From Spirosoma taeanense (lineage in GTDB: Bacteria > Bacteroidota > Bacteroidia > Cytophagales > Spirosomataceae): a stretch of DNA of 64,000 bases. A program made the translations under genes and the position numbers. Each line of letters opens with the position of its first letter. Within the stretch, counting starts at the first letter, position 1. The notes under the pieces were generated by a model. The model saw only the letters and a program-made list of their open reading frames with translations, was not told the DNA's origin and searched no databases. Positions 19,741 to 29,287 of this stretch are shown in pieces. Location of the stretch: contig NZ_CP053435.1 in NCBI RefSeq assembly GCF_013127955.1, positions 2,418,001 through 2,482,000 on the forward strand. Direction: 5' to 3'.

Positions 19741-21243
19741 TTATGCGTGCTGCTGAGGCATGGCACCCTGCAGGTTCTCCATGCTGATACCCAGTCCCTG
19801 CGCTACGGCCATCCCCAGCGACAGGTCGGCGCGGAACCAGTGGCAGAGTTGCAGGTTGATGATCTGGTCGCGCTTTGGCCCTTCAATGCCGCTCATCGCG
19901 CCTACGATGTTGCTCACCGTATTGATCTTCTGCTCCGGGGTCATCAGACGCCACAGGTTACCCGGCTGCGTGTAGTGATCATTCTCGCCCGGTGCGTTAC
20001 GGTCATACCAGCCCGCCAGCGAATCATTCAGCTCCCAGGACGGCTGCTTATAGCTTTCGTCGGCCACGATGTTGTCGAAGCTATTCGGGAAATAGTTCGG
20101 GTTACGGCCACCGTTGCCATCCACGCGCATCTGACCGTCGCGCTGGTAGTTGTTGACGGCATAGGGGCAGCGGTTCACCGGAATCTGCTCGTAATTACCG
20201 CCCAGCCGGTAGCGGTGCGCGTCGGGGTAGGAAAGCAGACGGCCCTGCAGCATCCGGTCGGGCGAGTAGCTGATGCCATCGACCACGTGCGCCGGGGCAA
20301 ACGCGGATTGCTCAACGTCGGCAAAGTAATTGTCGGGGTTCTGATTCAGCTCAATGACGCCCACATCGATAAGCGGGAAGTCAGCGTGCGGCCATACTTT
20401 CGTCAGATCGAAGGGGTTCCATTTGAACGTCTTGGCCTGTTCTTCGGTCATGACCTGGATTTTCATGTTCCAGCGTGGGAAGTCGCCTTTGTCAATTGAA
20501 GTCACCAGGTCGCGCTGCGCGTAATCGGGGTCTAGCCCCTTCATTTTCACGGCTTCGTCGTTGGAGAAGTTTTTGATACCCTGCGCGGTTTTGAAATGGA
20601 ATTTCACCCAAACCCGCTCGTTGTCGGCGTTAATCAGCGAGAATGTATGCGACCCATAGCCATTCATGTGGCGGTAGCCATCGGGCGTCCCGCGATCCGA
20701 CATCAGGATCAGAACCTGGTGCAGGCTTTCGGGGTTCAGGCTCCAGTAGTCCCACATCATCGTCGCCGACTTGCAGTTGGTGTATGGGTCCCGCTTCTGA
20801 GTATGAATGAAGTCACCGAATTTTTTCGGGTCTTTCAGGAAGAACACGGGCGTATTGTTACCAACCAGATCCCAGTTACCGTCTTCGGAATAAAATTTCA
20901 GCGCAAAACCGCGTGGGTCGCGCTCGGTGTCAGCCGATCCTTTTTCGCCACCTACGGTCGAGAACCGCAGGAAGATGCGCGTCTGCTTACCGATTTCGCT
21001 GAACAGCTTGGCCCGGGTGTATTTGGTGATGTCGTGGGTTACGGTAAATGTCCCGAATGCGCCAGAACCTTTGGCATGAACGACGCGCTCCGGAATCCGC
21101 TCCCGGTTGAAGTGCGCCATTTTTTCGTGCAGAATGTAATCCTGCAACAGCAGCGGCCCGCGCTGGCCAACCGACATCGAATTTTCGTTTTCAAAATACG
21201 GGCTTCCCGAAGCGGTGGTGAGTTTTTTGGGTTGGTTTTCCAT
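19741..21243 (-). CDS. katA: Monofunctional heme catalase
   Basis: 500-residue small-subunit heme catalase that disproportionates hydrogen peroxide in the cytoplasm. The distal-site signature [16 protein letters not shown] carries the catalytic His56, and the proximal heme-binding segment [17 protein letters not shown] carries the heme-ligating Tyr. The length is standard for small-subunit catalases. No export signal is seen. A repeat array about 90-120 bases upstream of the start may bind a peroxide-responsive regulator. The neighbouring DNA-repair genes (Ada-like, radC) suggest a stress-defence cluster, although each appears to have its own terminator. The symbol is by family resemblance only. 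Confidence 0.95.
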   Translation of the reverse strand: MENQPKKLTTASGSPYFENENSMSVGQRGPLLLQDYILHEKMAHFNRERIPERVVHAKGSGAFGTFTVTHDITKYTRAKLFSEIGKQTRIFLRFSTVGGEKGSADTERDPRGFALKFYSEDGNWDLVGNNTPVFFLKDPKKFGDFIHTQKRDPYTNCKSATMMWDYWSLNPESLHQVLILMSDRGTPDGYRHMNGYGSHTFSLINADNERVWVKFHFKTAQGIKNFSNDEAVKMKGLDPDYAQRDLVTSIDKGDFPRWNMKIQVMTEEQAKTFKWNPFDLTKVWPHADFPLIDVGVIELNQNPDNYFADVEQSAFAPAHVVDGISYSPDRMLQGRLLSYPDAHRYRLGGNYEQIPVNRCPYAVNNYQRDGQMRVDGNGGRNPNYFPNSFDNIVADESYKQPSWELNDSLAGWYDRNAPGENDHYTQPGNLWRLMTPEQKINTVSNIVGAMSGIEGPKRDQIINLQLCHWFRADLSLGMAVAQGLGISMENLQGAMPQQHA

Positions 21244-21333
21244 AAAAACTGGAATGAGTGGTTTTATTGGGGATTACAACGTGGACGGTGAGTTTGTCCA
21301 GCAGTTTACAGGGCAAGATTAATGGGGAATAAC

Positions 21334-21361
21334 TTATCAATCAAATTGATTTAATTGATAA
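21334..21361. promoter_or_regulatory. ATTGAT repeat array upstream of catalase (candidate operator)
   Basis: 28-bp region whose ends are inverted (TTATCAAT at 21334-21341, ATTGATAA at 21354-21361). Inside are three half-sites: ATCAAT 21336-21341, ATTGAT 21345-21350 and ATTGAT 21354-21359, the two direct copies 9 bases apart. It lies 91-118 bases upstream of the catalase start codon. It does not match the classic OxyR spacing. A regulatory role is inferred. Confidence 0.4.
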
Positions 21362-21451
21362 TGTGATAGCTTTTAGTGATGGAAGTTTGCAGAATAGCTG
21401 CATTCAATCCCATACAAACGGATAGCGGTTTGTAAGTCAGCTTACAGGCAA

Positions 21452-21473
21452 AAGCCGGACAGTTGCCCGGCTT
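21452..21473 (-). terminator. Terminator after radC
   Basis: 7-bp GC-rich stem (21452-21458 with 21467-21473), 8-base loop. On the minus strand it continues into TTTTGCC. It lies 27 bases past the radC stop. Confidence 0.6.
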
Positions 21474-21499
21474 AGTAGAAAAAATGAGGCAATATGGTT

Positions 21500-22195
21500 T
21501 TACAACAAACCTTCATCGGCAAAACTGAAATAAGCTTTATCGGTAAAGATCAGGTGGTCGAGCACAGGGATGTCCAGCAGCCGACCGGCGTCTTTTAACT
21601 TCCGGGTCAGGTCTTTGTCGGCCTGCGACGGCGTCAGGTTGCCGGAAGGGTGGTTATGCAGCAGAATCATCGAAGAGGCCAGGTGCTCAAGCGCCTGCTT
21701 GAAGATAATCTTTGGATCGGCAACCGTCCCCGATACGCCCCCTGCGCTGATCTGTACGGGTCGAAGGATTTCGTTGGCACGATTCAGCAGTAAAATCCAG
21801 AACTCTTCGTGGGGTTTGTCGAGCAGGTGAGGGAGCATTTCGTTGTAGGCGTCGCGCGAGCAGGTGATCCTGGCCCGCTGCGGCCGGTCCTGCTCCCGGC
21901 GCCGGCGTCCCAGCTCAAGTGCAGCCACAATACTGATGGCCTTGGCTTCGCCGATACCACGAAATTTAGAGAGGTCCTTAATACTGAGTCTGGCCAACTC
22001 GTTCAGATTATTGCCAACGCTTTTGAGAATGATTTTTGCCACATCGACGGCCGTCAGGTCAACCGTGCCGGAGTTAATGAGGATGGCAATGAGTTCGGCT
22101 TCCGACAGAGCGGCCTTGCCTTTCAGCATGAGTTTTTCGCGTGGGCGGTCTTCTTCAGCCCAGCTCTGAATATTGCCGGAGGTTTCGTACGTCAT
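21500..22195 (-). CDS. radC: RadC-family JAB1/MPN metalloprotein
   Basis: 231-residue RadC. The N-terminal part has a helix-hairpin-helix-like segment FRGIGEAKA (78-86), and the C-terminal half is a JAMM metalloprotease-like fold with the zinc motif H180-N-H182-PSGNLTPSQAD193. The biochemical role of RadC is uncertain; it has been linked to DNA repair and to natural transformation in some bacteria. The start at 22195 gives MTYETSGNIQSW, which is normal in length. It lies downstream of rpsT, separated by a terminator. Confidence 0.93.
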   Translation of the reverse strand: MTYETSGNIQSWAEEDRPREKLMLKGKAALSEAELIAILINSGTVDLTAVDVAKIILKSVGNNLNELARLSIKDLSKFRGIGEAKAISIVAALELGRRRREQDRPQRARITCSRDAYNEMLPHLLDKPHEEFWILLLNRANEILRPVQISAGGVSGTVADPKIIFKQALEHLASSMILLHNHPSGNLTPSQADKDLTRKLKDAGRLLDIPVLDHLIFTDKAYFSFADEGLL

Positions 22196-22255
22196 GAAAA
22201 CGATAATGTTACGGAGGGGTGGGAGTTTACATTTCCGTTTTCAAAGTGCACAAAA

Positions 22256-22284
22256 AAACCTTACCCGCAAAATAGGTAAGGTTT
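22256..22284 (-). terminator. Terminator after rpsT
   Basis: Perfect 10-bp stem AAACCTTACC (22256-22265) with GGTAAGGTTT (22275-22284), 9-base loop. On the minus strand it is followed directly by a run of Ts: a textbook intrinsic terminator. Confidence 0.85.
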
Positions 22285-22312
22285 CCTGAAAGAGTTACCT
22301 CAAAGGGCCCGA

Positions 22313-22585
22313 TTACGCCTGTGCAGTCGTCGGACGGAGGGAGTTCACCAAACGAGCCAGTTTCGACTTGTTGTTGGCGGCTTTGTTCTTGTGGATGATG
22401 TTGCGCTTGGCGAGTTTGTCCAGAGCGGACGAAACCGACTTGAACAGCTCAACAGCCATTGCGTGATCGGTGGTGGTACGCAGTTTCTTCACCATGTTCC
22501 GGGTCGTTACGTGCTGATAACGGTTCAACAGCCGCTTCTTGGCGCTCGACCGAATTGCTTTTTTTGCTGACTTATGGTTTGCCAT
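22313..22585 (-). CDS. rpsT: 30S ribosomal protein S20
   Basis: 90-residue S20, which binds the 5' domain of 16S rRNA early in small-subunit assembly. The sequence begins MANHKSAKKAIRSSAKKRLL and is rich in Lys/Arg, ending in NSLRPTTAQA. The ATG at 22585 is used: the open frame extends to 22651, but that extension overlaps the upstream gene's terminator hairpin and is not S20-like. It is expressed alone between two terminators. Confidence 0.96.
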   Translation of the reverse strand: MANHKSAKKAIRSSAKKRLLNRYQHVTTRNMVKKLRTTTDHAMAVELFKSVSSALDKLAKRNIIHKNKAANNKSKLARLVNSLRPTTAQA

Positions 22586-22632
22586 TGGTATGTAAAATAA
22601 AATCGTTGTCGCGATAAGAGGGCGCAAAAATA

Positions 22633-22674
22633 AGAATTTCGGAAGAAACAATCAATAGTTTCCTCCGAAATTCT
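22633..22674 (-). terminator. Terminator after Dabb-like gene
   Basis: 17-bp stem (22633-22649 with 22658-22674) with a single non-Watson-Crick position, which is a G-U pair in the minus-strand transcript; 8-base loop, then TTATTTTTG. It lies between the gene at 22690 and rpsT. Confidence 0.85.
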
Positions 22675-22689
22675 ATGCGTAGCCGGGTC

Positions 22690-23088
22690 TTACTGACGAA
22701 TATCGGCGTTGACGATCAGCGTTTTTTCCCAAACGCCCTGGTTATCTTTTCTGAACTGCCGGTAAGCTTCGCTTTTCTCAAAAGTTTTGATGTCGGCTTC
22801 GCTCTGGAAAGTCAGATAATGCACAACATCGTAGTCTGCAACGGCCTGATTTGGCAAAATTGTCCGGCCGGAGGTGTAATTGACGATCTGCGGAATTTCA
22901 TGCTTTAGAGCCGCAAAACCGTTCATATGCTGCTCAACAGCTGCAGTTTCGACCCCATTTTTGAATTTTACGCATACAATCTGCTGTTTTTGGGCTTTTC
23001 TTGCAGGTGAGTAAGCACCGTAGATTGTCAAAGCAAAAGCGCATAACAGCACCACAATGATAGCGTAGCCTTTTGATTTAGCATTCAT
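22690..23088 (-). CDS. Membrane-anchored or secreted Dabb-like (stress-responsive A/B barrel) protein
   Basis: 132 residues. An N-terminal hydrophobic segment (KGYAIIVVLLCAFALTIYGAY, about 6-26) acts as signal or anchor. The rest resembles the Dabb ferredoxin-like dimeric alpha/beta barrel family: IVCVKFKNGVETAAVEQHMNG, then a region with DVVHYLTFQSEADIKTFEKSE. In soluble Dabb proteins this fold appears in stress proteins and some cyclases; here no catalytic assignment is possible. It is divergent from the phospholipase-like gene at 23192, sharing a 103-base promoter region. Confidence 0.7.
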   Translation of the reverse strand: MNAKSKGYAIIVVLLCAFALTIYGAYSPARKAQKQQIVCVKFKNGVETAAVEQHMNGFAALKHEIPQIVNYTSGRTILPNQAVADYDVVHYLTFQSEADIKTFEKSEAYRQFRKDNQGVWEKTLIVNADIRQ

Positions 23089-23191
23089 GATTTCTTGTGT
23101 TTCCTGTATAAAACAAAATTTTGTTCTGAATAATATGGTACTTTGTCTGAATAGTTAAATTATTTGTCAGTAAAGTACCAAGATTCATCAA

Positions 23192-24217
23192 ATGTACAAC
23201 AGATTTATTTGGTCAATTGTTGCAGGCAGCCTTTTTTTTGGGAGTTTTTTTTACGGTCATGCTGCTTGTGCTGAGACCGGTAAAAAACCGTCTGTTCAGA
23301 AGCGGCCCGTCTGGGGCTTTTACGCCCATCAGCAGATCAATCGGCTGGCCGTGTTTACGCTGCCGGCTGACATGATCCCATTCTTTAAAAAACACATTGG
23401 GTATCTGACCGACAATGCCGTAAATCCCGACCGACGCCGGTATGCCGTAGTGGGGGAGGCTCCGCGTCATTTCATCGACCTCGATGTGTATGCCGATACC
23501 ACGGCGGCAACCCTGCCGCGATTGTATAAAGATGCGGTCAGTCGTTACGGCGAAGACACATTGGCCCTGCACGGACTGGTGCCCTGGCAGATTCAGTTGA
23601 CCAAGTATCAGCTCACCGAAGCATTCCGTCAGCGTAACGTCCGACGGATTCTGCGCGTGGCCGCTGATCTGGGGCATTACATTGCCGACGCCAACGTACC
23701 GTTGCATACTACGCGTAATTATAATGGGCAGTTGACCAACCAGCAGGGTATTCATGGGTTCTGGGAGTCGCGGTTGCCGGAGCTGTTCAGTACCGACTAC
23801 GATTTTCTGACGGGACAGGCCGAATACATTGAGTCGCCCCAGCGCGCAGCCTGGCGGGCGGTGTTCGGTGCGCATGCTGCGCTGGATTCTGTCCTGCGAA
23901 TTGAGCAGACGTTGACGCAGGAGATTGGCGAACGACAGAAATTTGGCTTCGAGGAACGGAATGGCCTGACTACGAAAGTCTATTCAGCCGATTTTTCGCG
24001 GGCTTATCACGAGCGGCTGCGCGGGCAGGTTGAACGACAGATGCGGGCGTCGGTCAAGATGGTTGGCGATTTCTGGTTTACCTGCTGGGTTGACGCGGGG
24101 CAGCCAGACCTGCGGCCATTAGCCAGCTACCAGATCACCGAGCAGGAACAAACCGAAGATAATGAAGAAAAGAAGAGCTGGCTGAAACGCCTGTTTTCGG
24201 CCCGGCCGGAGGATTGA
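23192..24217 (+). CDS. Zinc-dependent phospholipase C / S1-P1 nuclease-fold protein
   Basis: 341-residue exported protein. Signal region at the N-terminus (WSIVAGSLFFGSFFYGHAACA). The mature part opens with WGFYAHQQINRLAVFTLP, the N-terminal Trp-containing metal site of this all-helical trinuclear-zinc fold, followed by FIDLDVY and the metal-binding DLGHYIADANVPLHTTRNYNG and GIHGFWESRLPELF. The His and Asp residues expected to hold zinc are present. Members in Bacteroidota are annotated as zinc-dependent phospholipases, but the true substrate (phospholipid or nucleic acid) is not settled. The C-terminal tail is charged (EQEQTEDNEEKKSW). A short convergent hairpin follows. Confidence 0.75.
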   Translation: MYNRFIWSIVAGSLFFGSFFYGHAACAETGKKPSVQKRPVWGFYAHQQINRLAVFTLPADMIPFFKKHIGYLTDNAVNPDRRRYAVVGEAPRHFIDLDVYADTTAATLPRLYKDAVSRYGEDTLALHGLVPWQIQLTKYQLTEAFRQRNVRRILRVAADLGHYIADANVPLHTTRNYNGQLTNQQGIHGFWESRLPELFSTDYDFLTGQAEYIESPQRAAWRAVFGAHAALDSVLRIEQTLTQEIGERQKFGFEERNGLTTKVYSADFSRAYHERLRGQVERQMRASVKMVGDFWFTCWVDAGQPDLRPLASYQITEQEQTEDNEEKKSWLKRLFSARPED

Positions 24218-24235
24218 CCTAATGTGGTAGCCTGC

Positions 24236-24265
24236 TGCCCGACCGCTGAACCATTATGTCGGGCA
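24236..24265. terminator. Hairpin between convergent genes
   Basis: 8-bp stem TGCCCGAC (24236-24243) with GTCGGGCA (24258-24265), 14-base loop, midway between the ends of the phospholipase-like and FUSC genes. No strong T run, so terminator function is tentative. Confidence 0.45.
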
Positions 24266-24277
24266 ACTTCACTTTAG

Positions 24278-26422
24278 TTAACCTACATGCCGTTTACGCT
24301 GCAGGCGCGAAACCAGCTTATGAATGTCGTTGCTGATCTGCTGGATAAAATTCAGCTGCTCACCCAGCAGCGGATCGTCGGACGTTGTGGCGGGTGTAAC
24401 GCCCTCAGTTGGGGGTGGCTCGGCTGCAGTTTTTTCAACCACAGTGCCTAATTGCCGCTGGCTATCCGTCAGCACCGAAAGCGCCCGTTTGACCGGACGT
24501 AACAACGAGGCCGGATGCACTTTAGGTTCACTAGCCAGCAAGGCAGAGATAATGGTGGCGACATTGGCCGACAGTATGTGATTCAGCACCACGAACTCGT
24601 AAATCTGTTTGCCGTTCCGCTGCTTGTTACGGGGTTCCGAAACCATCCGGTCGAACGCTGCGCTCAGGTTGGCCGACGTAACATAAACATCTTTTCGCGC
24701 AAGCTTGTACTCAACGATGTCGATACGCCGGCCGGAGAGACTGTCGAGCAGAAGCTGGACGTAACGAACATTCGCGTTTAGCACATCCTGCATCGGTTTA
24801 GACAACTGTTCGGATTCCCATTTCGGAAAGAGCAGATAACCGGCCGACAGCGCAAGAGCTCCGCCCAGCAGGGTATCCAGTAATCGTTCTTCGGCCACGC
24901 CGAGATAATTTACGCCCAGGAAATTAAACAGGATCAGCACAAAAGGCGTTACGCAGACAACCATAACGATATAGTTGACACGCTGCGCGCTGTAGGTGCC
25001 CAGCATGAACAGCACCATAAAGATGAACTGCGCAATTTTGCCTGGTATAAAGGTTAGAATCAGGATACCAATAGCTCCACCAGCAAGGGTACCCGTTATG
25101 CGCTCCGTATTGCGCTGTTTGGTTAGGCTGAAGGCGGGTTTCAGAATGACCGAGATAGTCAGCAGAACCCAGTAGCTATAGTCGCCATAGGACAGAAGTT
25201 TGGTAAGCACAAAACCGGCCAGCATCGCAATGGCTACCCGCAGGGCGTGGCGGAAAGCCGACGAGTCGAGCGTCAGATTGTCGAGCAGCGATTTCAGATC
25301 AAATACCTGATGGGAAACAAACCGGTCATATTCAAGGTCGGCGTTGGGTACGGAGCCACTGCTGGGTGAGACAACGTGGCGTTGAATCGTGGCTACCCGC
25401 TGGGTCAGGTTTCGCAGACTAACCAGAATCTTCCTCAGCACCAGCGTACTGCCATCCTGATTACCCAGGGTGTCGATACTGCGTTTCAACTCTTCCAGCG
25501 AAGTCGTCAGATCGGCGGGTGATCGATTCGCCACCGGCGACTGAACGGCCAGGCCCAGGTGATCCAGCTCGACGGAAAGCTGGCGGATCAGGCGGGCGAT
25601 CTGATCGAGCACGCCCGACTCCCCGAAGCGTTCCCGAATAGCTGTATAATCGTAATACATGGCTACAATCTGTTCGTAGAGGTCAACAACGTCCACGAAT
25701 GTCAGCACCAGCAGCCGGCCTGTCTGGGTGGACTCAGTGACGAACCGGCGGCTTTTGAACAGAATTTCGCGCACGGCATCCTGCTTTTCGCTAACGGTTA
25801 CCTGCTGTGACACCAACCGCCGATAATCGTCGTCCAGCCGCGTCGAGGTCGTATAAAAGTCGGCTTTGATCGCCATGAACTTGGCGATCTCATGAATGCA
25901 CTGGCCCAGTGCCTGCTGAGCCGGGCGGTACGGCTGCAGCCCCGAAACCAATAAACTGATGGCGGCATACCAGACACCCCCCGCCAGCACCAGCCCACTC
26001 TCGCGGATGACTCCGGCCGGATCGAGGGGGCGGTCGAGCATCAGAATCATGATCAGCAGAGCCGCCGTACCGACCGAGGTGGCCCGGTTACCATAGACTG
26101 CGAAGAACGAGAAAATGAAACTGAAGAAGAAAATTTCGAGGCCGAGCGTATAGTCATTCATGCGGGCGAATCCCGTCACGAGCGTCACCAGACTACTAAG
26201 CAGCACCGTAGCCGCCATGCCATTACGTCGGTGCGAAACAGGGCCGGGAGCGTCGCTCAGGCTAACGCCCAATGCGCCCAGCGACATGGCCATCCCCAAG
26301 GGCAACTGACCAAACTGCGCCAGTATCAGCGAGGGCAGAAGAATAGATAAGGTAATCCGCAGGCCGTCGGAAAAGTATTGACTGGAAAGAAAATAACTGA
26401 CCTGGCGGATACGCTTGTTCAT
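24278..26422 (-). CDS. FUSC/YccS-family inner-membrane protein
   Basis: 714 residues with the YccS/YhfK-like layout: an N-terminal membrane block (about 20-165, e.g. FFFSFIFSFFAVYG), a cytoplasmic helical region (about 170-385) and a second membrane block (about 390-520, with LRVAIAMLAGFVLTKLL and YWVLLTISVILKP, the FUSC core), then a helical C-terminal domain. Related proteins include aromatic-acid efflux (AaeB) and fusaric-acid resistance components, so export of aromatic or other organic acids is possible but not shown. No membrane-fusion partner gene is adjacent. Confidence 0.82.
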   Translation of the reverse strand: MNKRIRQVSYFLSSQYFSDGLRITLSILLPSLILAQFGQLPLGMAMSLGALGVSLSDAPGPVSHRRNGMAATVLLSSLVTLVTGFARMNDYTLGLEIFFFSFIFSFFAVYGNRATSVGTAALLIMILMLDRPLDPAGVIRESGLVLAGGVWYAAISLLVSGLQPYRPAQQALGQCIHEIAKFMAIKADFYTTSTRLDDDYRRLVSQQVTVSEKQDAVREILFKSRRFVTESTQTGRLLVLTFVDVVDLYEQIVAMYYDYTAIRERFGESGVLDQIARLIRQLSVELDHLGLAVQSPVANRSPADLTTSLEELKRSIDTLGNQDGSTLVLRKILVSLRNLTQRVATIQRHVVSPSSGSVPNADLEYDRFVSHQVFDLKSLLDNLTLDSSAFRHALRVAIAMLAGFVLTKLLSYGDYSYWVLLTISVILKPAFSLTKQRNTERITGTLAGGAIGILILTFIPGKIAQFIFMVLFMLGTYSAQRVNYIVMVVCVTPFVLILFNFLGVNYLGVAEERLLDTLLGGALALSAGYLLFPKWESEQLSKPMQDVLNANVRYVQLLLDSLSGRRIDIVEYKLARKDVYVTSANLSAAFDRMVSEPRNKQRNGKQIYEFVVLNHILSANVATIISALLASEPKVHPASLLRPVKRALSVLTDSQRQLGTVVEKTAAEPPPTEGVTPATTSDDPLLGEQLNFIQQISNDIHKLVSRLQRKRHVG

Positions 26423-26740
26423 GGTGGACTCTTTATTAACCCCGGGTGGCCGGTCATGCGCGCACAGTCAGTCAACCCTATTTTTCGTTTGCCGATCTGC
26501 TGCCGCCACATGGCGTAATATAGTGCCTTCCCGGCTACCAACGCATCATGGCGGGTGGTTACGATATTTGCTTTTTTGCCCGACAGGCGGAAAGCAATCC
26601 TAATCGTTTCGCACAGGACCGGCACCTTTCGAACTGGGTCGGCAATTTAGTGAACCCTGCCAATGTGATTTTGTCGAACAGAACCAGCACGGGAAGCGGT
26701 AGGGTTTCGGGTATTTCCAGAGAATGGGCATGGGCCGGTG
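26423..26740. other. Intergenic region, no gene seen
   Basis: 318 bases between the FUSC gene start and the rpiB stop. Only short open frames without recognisable sequence are present. It should contain the FUSC promoter on the minus strand; I see no clear hairpin or repeat. Confidence 0.5.
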
Positions 26741-27169
26741 CTACTCATCCAGTTCCTGAATACGGGTCAGGTGCCGACCTCCTTCAAAGGACGTATCGAG
26801 CCAGATCTGGACAAGATGCAGGGCTGTTTCTTCCGACATCATCCGCTGGCCGATCGAGATGACGTTGGCATCGTTGTGCTGCCGCCCCAGCCGGGCTGAT
26901 TCTTCATTCCAGCACAGAGCCGCCCGCACGCCCCTGATGCGGTTAGCCATCATGGCCTCGCCATTCCCCGAACCGCCCAATACAACGCCCCGCTCAACTT
27001 CGCCAGCCGCAACGGCTTCGGCTACGGGCCGGATAAAACGCGGATAATCAACCGACGCTTCGGAGTCGGTTCCTTTATCGACAACCTCGTGGCCGAGGCT
27101 GATCAAAAACTGTTTGATGGCTTCTTTATAACGGAAACCGGCATGGTCGGAGCCAATAGCGATTTTCAT
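26741..27169 (-). CDS. rpiB: Ribose-5-phosphate isomerase B
   Basis: 142-residue RpiB/LacAB-family isomerase interconverting ribose 5-phosphate and ribulose 5-phosphate. The ATG at 27169 gives MKIAIGSDHAGFRYKEAI, the family N-terminus; a start 10 codons upstream is less likely. The active-site loop reads VLGGSGNGEAMMANRIRGVRA: as in the Mycobacterium-type enzymes it has Glu in GSGNGE in place of the Cys found in E. coli RpiB. ESARLGRQHNDANVISIG follows. It is divergent from zwf, putting both branches of the pentose phosphate pathway around one 250-base promoter region. Confidence 0.93.
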   Translation of the reverse strand: MKIAIGSDHAGFRYKEAIKQFLISLGHEVVDKGTDSEASVDYPRFIRPVAEAVAAGEVERGVVLGGSGNGEAMMANRIRGVRAALCWNEESARLGRQHNDANVISIGQRMMSEETALHLVQIWLDTSFEGGRHLTRIQELDE

Positions 27170-27422
27170 ACGATTGGGGTGATGGGCGAGCAGGCGCAAG
27201 ACAGGCCGGCTTCGCCAGTTGGGTTCGGTACAAGCGTTAAACCGGGAATGGTCGCGCCCTGTTTGGATGGCTCCATAAAATCCGGTCGGACAGACAGTCT
27301 GATCCCGTCAGTTGACCTTGCCGATGAGCCGTCTGAAATCGGGCCGGGAAGAAACCTTAACCAAACAAACTTGTTCAGAACGTAGGCCGTCGGTAATTTG
27401 CGGCCGTCAATACAACCGACTT

Positions 27423-28925
27423 ATGATTCCAGCCACCAACCAGCGGCCCTCCGCCACGGTGTTATTCATCTTCGGCGGCAGCGGAGATCTTAATCTTCGC
27501 AAACTTACGCCCGCTCTTTATAATCTGTTCATAGACAAGTATCTGCCCGAGCGGTTCGCCGTCGTTGGCATAGGTCGTAGTGCCTATACCGACGACTCCT
27601 TCCGGGAGCGGCTGCTGGAAGGCGTCCAATCGTTTTCCCGCCGTAAAAATGGTCCGGAAGATGCCTGGAAAGGGTTCGCTCCGACGATATCTTACCTGCA
27701 GATGGACGCCGGCAATGCCGAAGCATACAGCAAATTGTCGGATTTTGTAGCCGCCCGGCAGTCCGAGTGGGGCGAGCACCCGAATGTTGTGTTCTACCTG
27801 GCCGTTGCTCCGCAGTTGGTACCGGGTATTGCCACCAATCTCGGCAAGCTGCCGCTCTGCGACGATAAATCGCACGTGCGGATTGTGGTCGAGAAGCCGT
27901 TCGGACACGATCTCAAAACGGCCCAGGAACTGAACGCCCTGCTGGGCGGGCTGTTTGCCGAGGAGCAGATTTATCGCATCGACCATTATCTGGGCAAAGA
28001 AACTGTGCAGAATATTCTGGCGCTGCGCTTCGCCAACTCGCTGTTCGAACCCATCTGGAACCGGCGTTACGTGGAGTTTGTGCAGATTACAGCCGCTGAA
28101 ACCGTGGGCCTGGAAGGGCGCGGAGGCTACTACGAAGGCTCCGGTGCGCTGCGCGACATGATCCAGAACCACCTGCTTCAGATGCTGTGCATGGTAGCCA
28201 CTGAAGCACCCATCTCGTTCGAGGCCAACGAGGTACGTAACAAGAAAGTAGATGTGCTGAACGCCATCCGCCGGATTAAGCCTGAGGAGGTGAACGATGT
28301 AGCGGTGCGCGGTCAGTACGGTCCCGGCCAGGTGAACGGTAAGGACCTTCCCGGGTATCGGGAAGAGGAGGGCGTAAAGCCGGATTCGGCTACGGAAACT
28401 TTCGCAGCCATTAAGCTATACGTCGATAACTGGCGGTGGGAGAAGGTGCCATTTTACCTGCGTACCGGTAAATCGCTGCCCGAAAAGGCAACCGTCATCA
28501 CCATCCAGTTTAAAGCGGCCCCCGATTTCGCCTTCCCCGACGAAGCAACGCAAAGCTGGCAGTCGAACCGGCTAACCATTGGCATTCAGCCTGCCATGGA
28601 TATCCGGCTGCGGTTTCAGGCGAAACGCCCCGGGCAGACGCTCGCTATTGACCCCGTCGAGATGGTATTCAGCTACAAGGATGCTTATGATGGGCAGGAT
28701 CCGGAAGCCTACGAAACACTGTTGCTGGACGTAATGACCGGCGATGCGACGCTGTTCATGCGGGCCGATCAGGTCGAAGCGGCCTGGAAGGTCGTTACGC
28801 CGATTCTGGACGCCTGGGAAAGCGAAGCCCCGACCGATTTCCCGAATTATGAACCCGGCTCATGGGGGCCTAAAGCCGCCGACGAACTGGTGGAAAAAGA
28901 CGGATTTCACTGGATGACCAAATAA
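27423..28925 (+). CDS. zwf: Glucose-6-phosphate 1-dehydrogenase
   Basis: 500-residue enzyme making 6-phosphogluconolactone and NADPH. The dinucleotide-binding motif [16 protein letters not shown] (from residue 16), EKPFG (157-161) and the substrate/catalytic signature RIDHYLGKE (185-193) are all intact. The ATG at 27423 is preferred; the open frame begins 37 codons earlier but that part is not G6PDH-like. It is the first gene of an apparent operon with a KdgF-like cupin (12-base gap) and pgl (5-base gap). The third oxidative-branch gene, gnd, is not in the window. Confidence 0.96.
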   Translation: MIPATNQRPSATVLFIFGGSGDLNLRKLTPALYNLFIDKYLPERFAVVGIGRSAYTDDSFRERLLEGVQSFSRRKNGPEDAWKGFAPTISYLQMDAGNAEAYSKLSDFVAARQSEWGEHPNVVFYLAVAPQLVPGIATNLGKLPLCDDKSHVRIVVEKPFGHDLKTAQELNALLGGLFAEEQIYRIDHYLGKETVQNILALRFANSLFEPIWNRRYVEFVQITAAETVGLEGRGGYYEGSGALRDMIQNHLLQMLCMVATEAPISFEANEVRNKKVDVLNAIRRIKPEEVNDVAVRGQYGPGQVNGKDLPGYREEEGVKPDSATETFAAIKLYVDNWRWEKVPFYLRTGKSLPEKATVITIQFKAAPDFAFPDEATQSWQSNRLTIGIQPAMDIRLRFQAKRPGQTLAIDPVEMVFSYKDAYDGQDPEAYETLLLDVMTGDATLFMRADQVEAAWKVVTPILDAWESEAPTDFPNYEPGSWGPKAADELVEKDGFHWMTK

Positions 28926-28937
28926 ACCAACCCAGCC

Positions 28938-29282
28938 ATGACCGTAAGACAACCCGCCACTCGTTTCGTTGACGATCAAAGCCTGCCCTGGGAGCCCGTG
29001 GCCGAAGGCGTGAAACGTAAGATCATGACCTATGATGCCAACCTGATGATGGTGAAAGTGGCCTTCGAAACAGGCGGCATCGGGGCGGTTCATAGCCATG
29101 TGCATACGCAGATGAGCTACGTGGAAAGCGGGGCATTCGACATCACCATCGCTGAAGAAACCCGAACCCTGCGGGCCGGCGACGCCTATTATATACCGCC
29201 GAATGTGCGGCACGGCGCCGTTTGCGTGGAAGCGGGTGTGCTGGTTGACGTCTTTACGCCTATGCGGGAGGATTTTGTATAA
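28938..29282 (+). CDS. KdgF-like cupin protein
   Basis: 114-residue single cupin. Metal-binding positions are visible in HSHVHTQMSYVESG and in the second cupin motif YYIPPNVRHGAV. The N-terminal LPWEPVAEGVKRKIMTYDAN and the ending LVDVFTPMREDF resemble KdgF, which opens the ring of unsaturated uronates released by pectate or alginate lyases. It sits between zwf and pgl with very short gaps, so it is co-transcribed with the oxidative pentose-phosphate genes. The KdgF assignment is by motif resemblance; an unspecialised sugar-binding cupin is the alternative. Confidence 0.75.
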   Translation: MTVRQPATRFVDDQSLPWEPVAEGVKRKIMTYDANLMMVKVAFETGGIGAVHSHVHTQMSYVESGAFDITIAEETRTLRAGDAYYIPPNVRHGAVCVEAGVLVDVFTPMREDFV

Positions 29283-29287
29283 AAACT

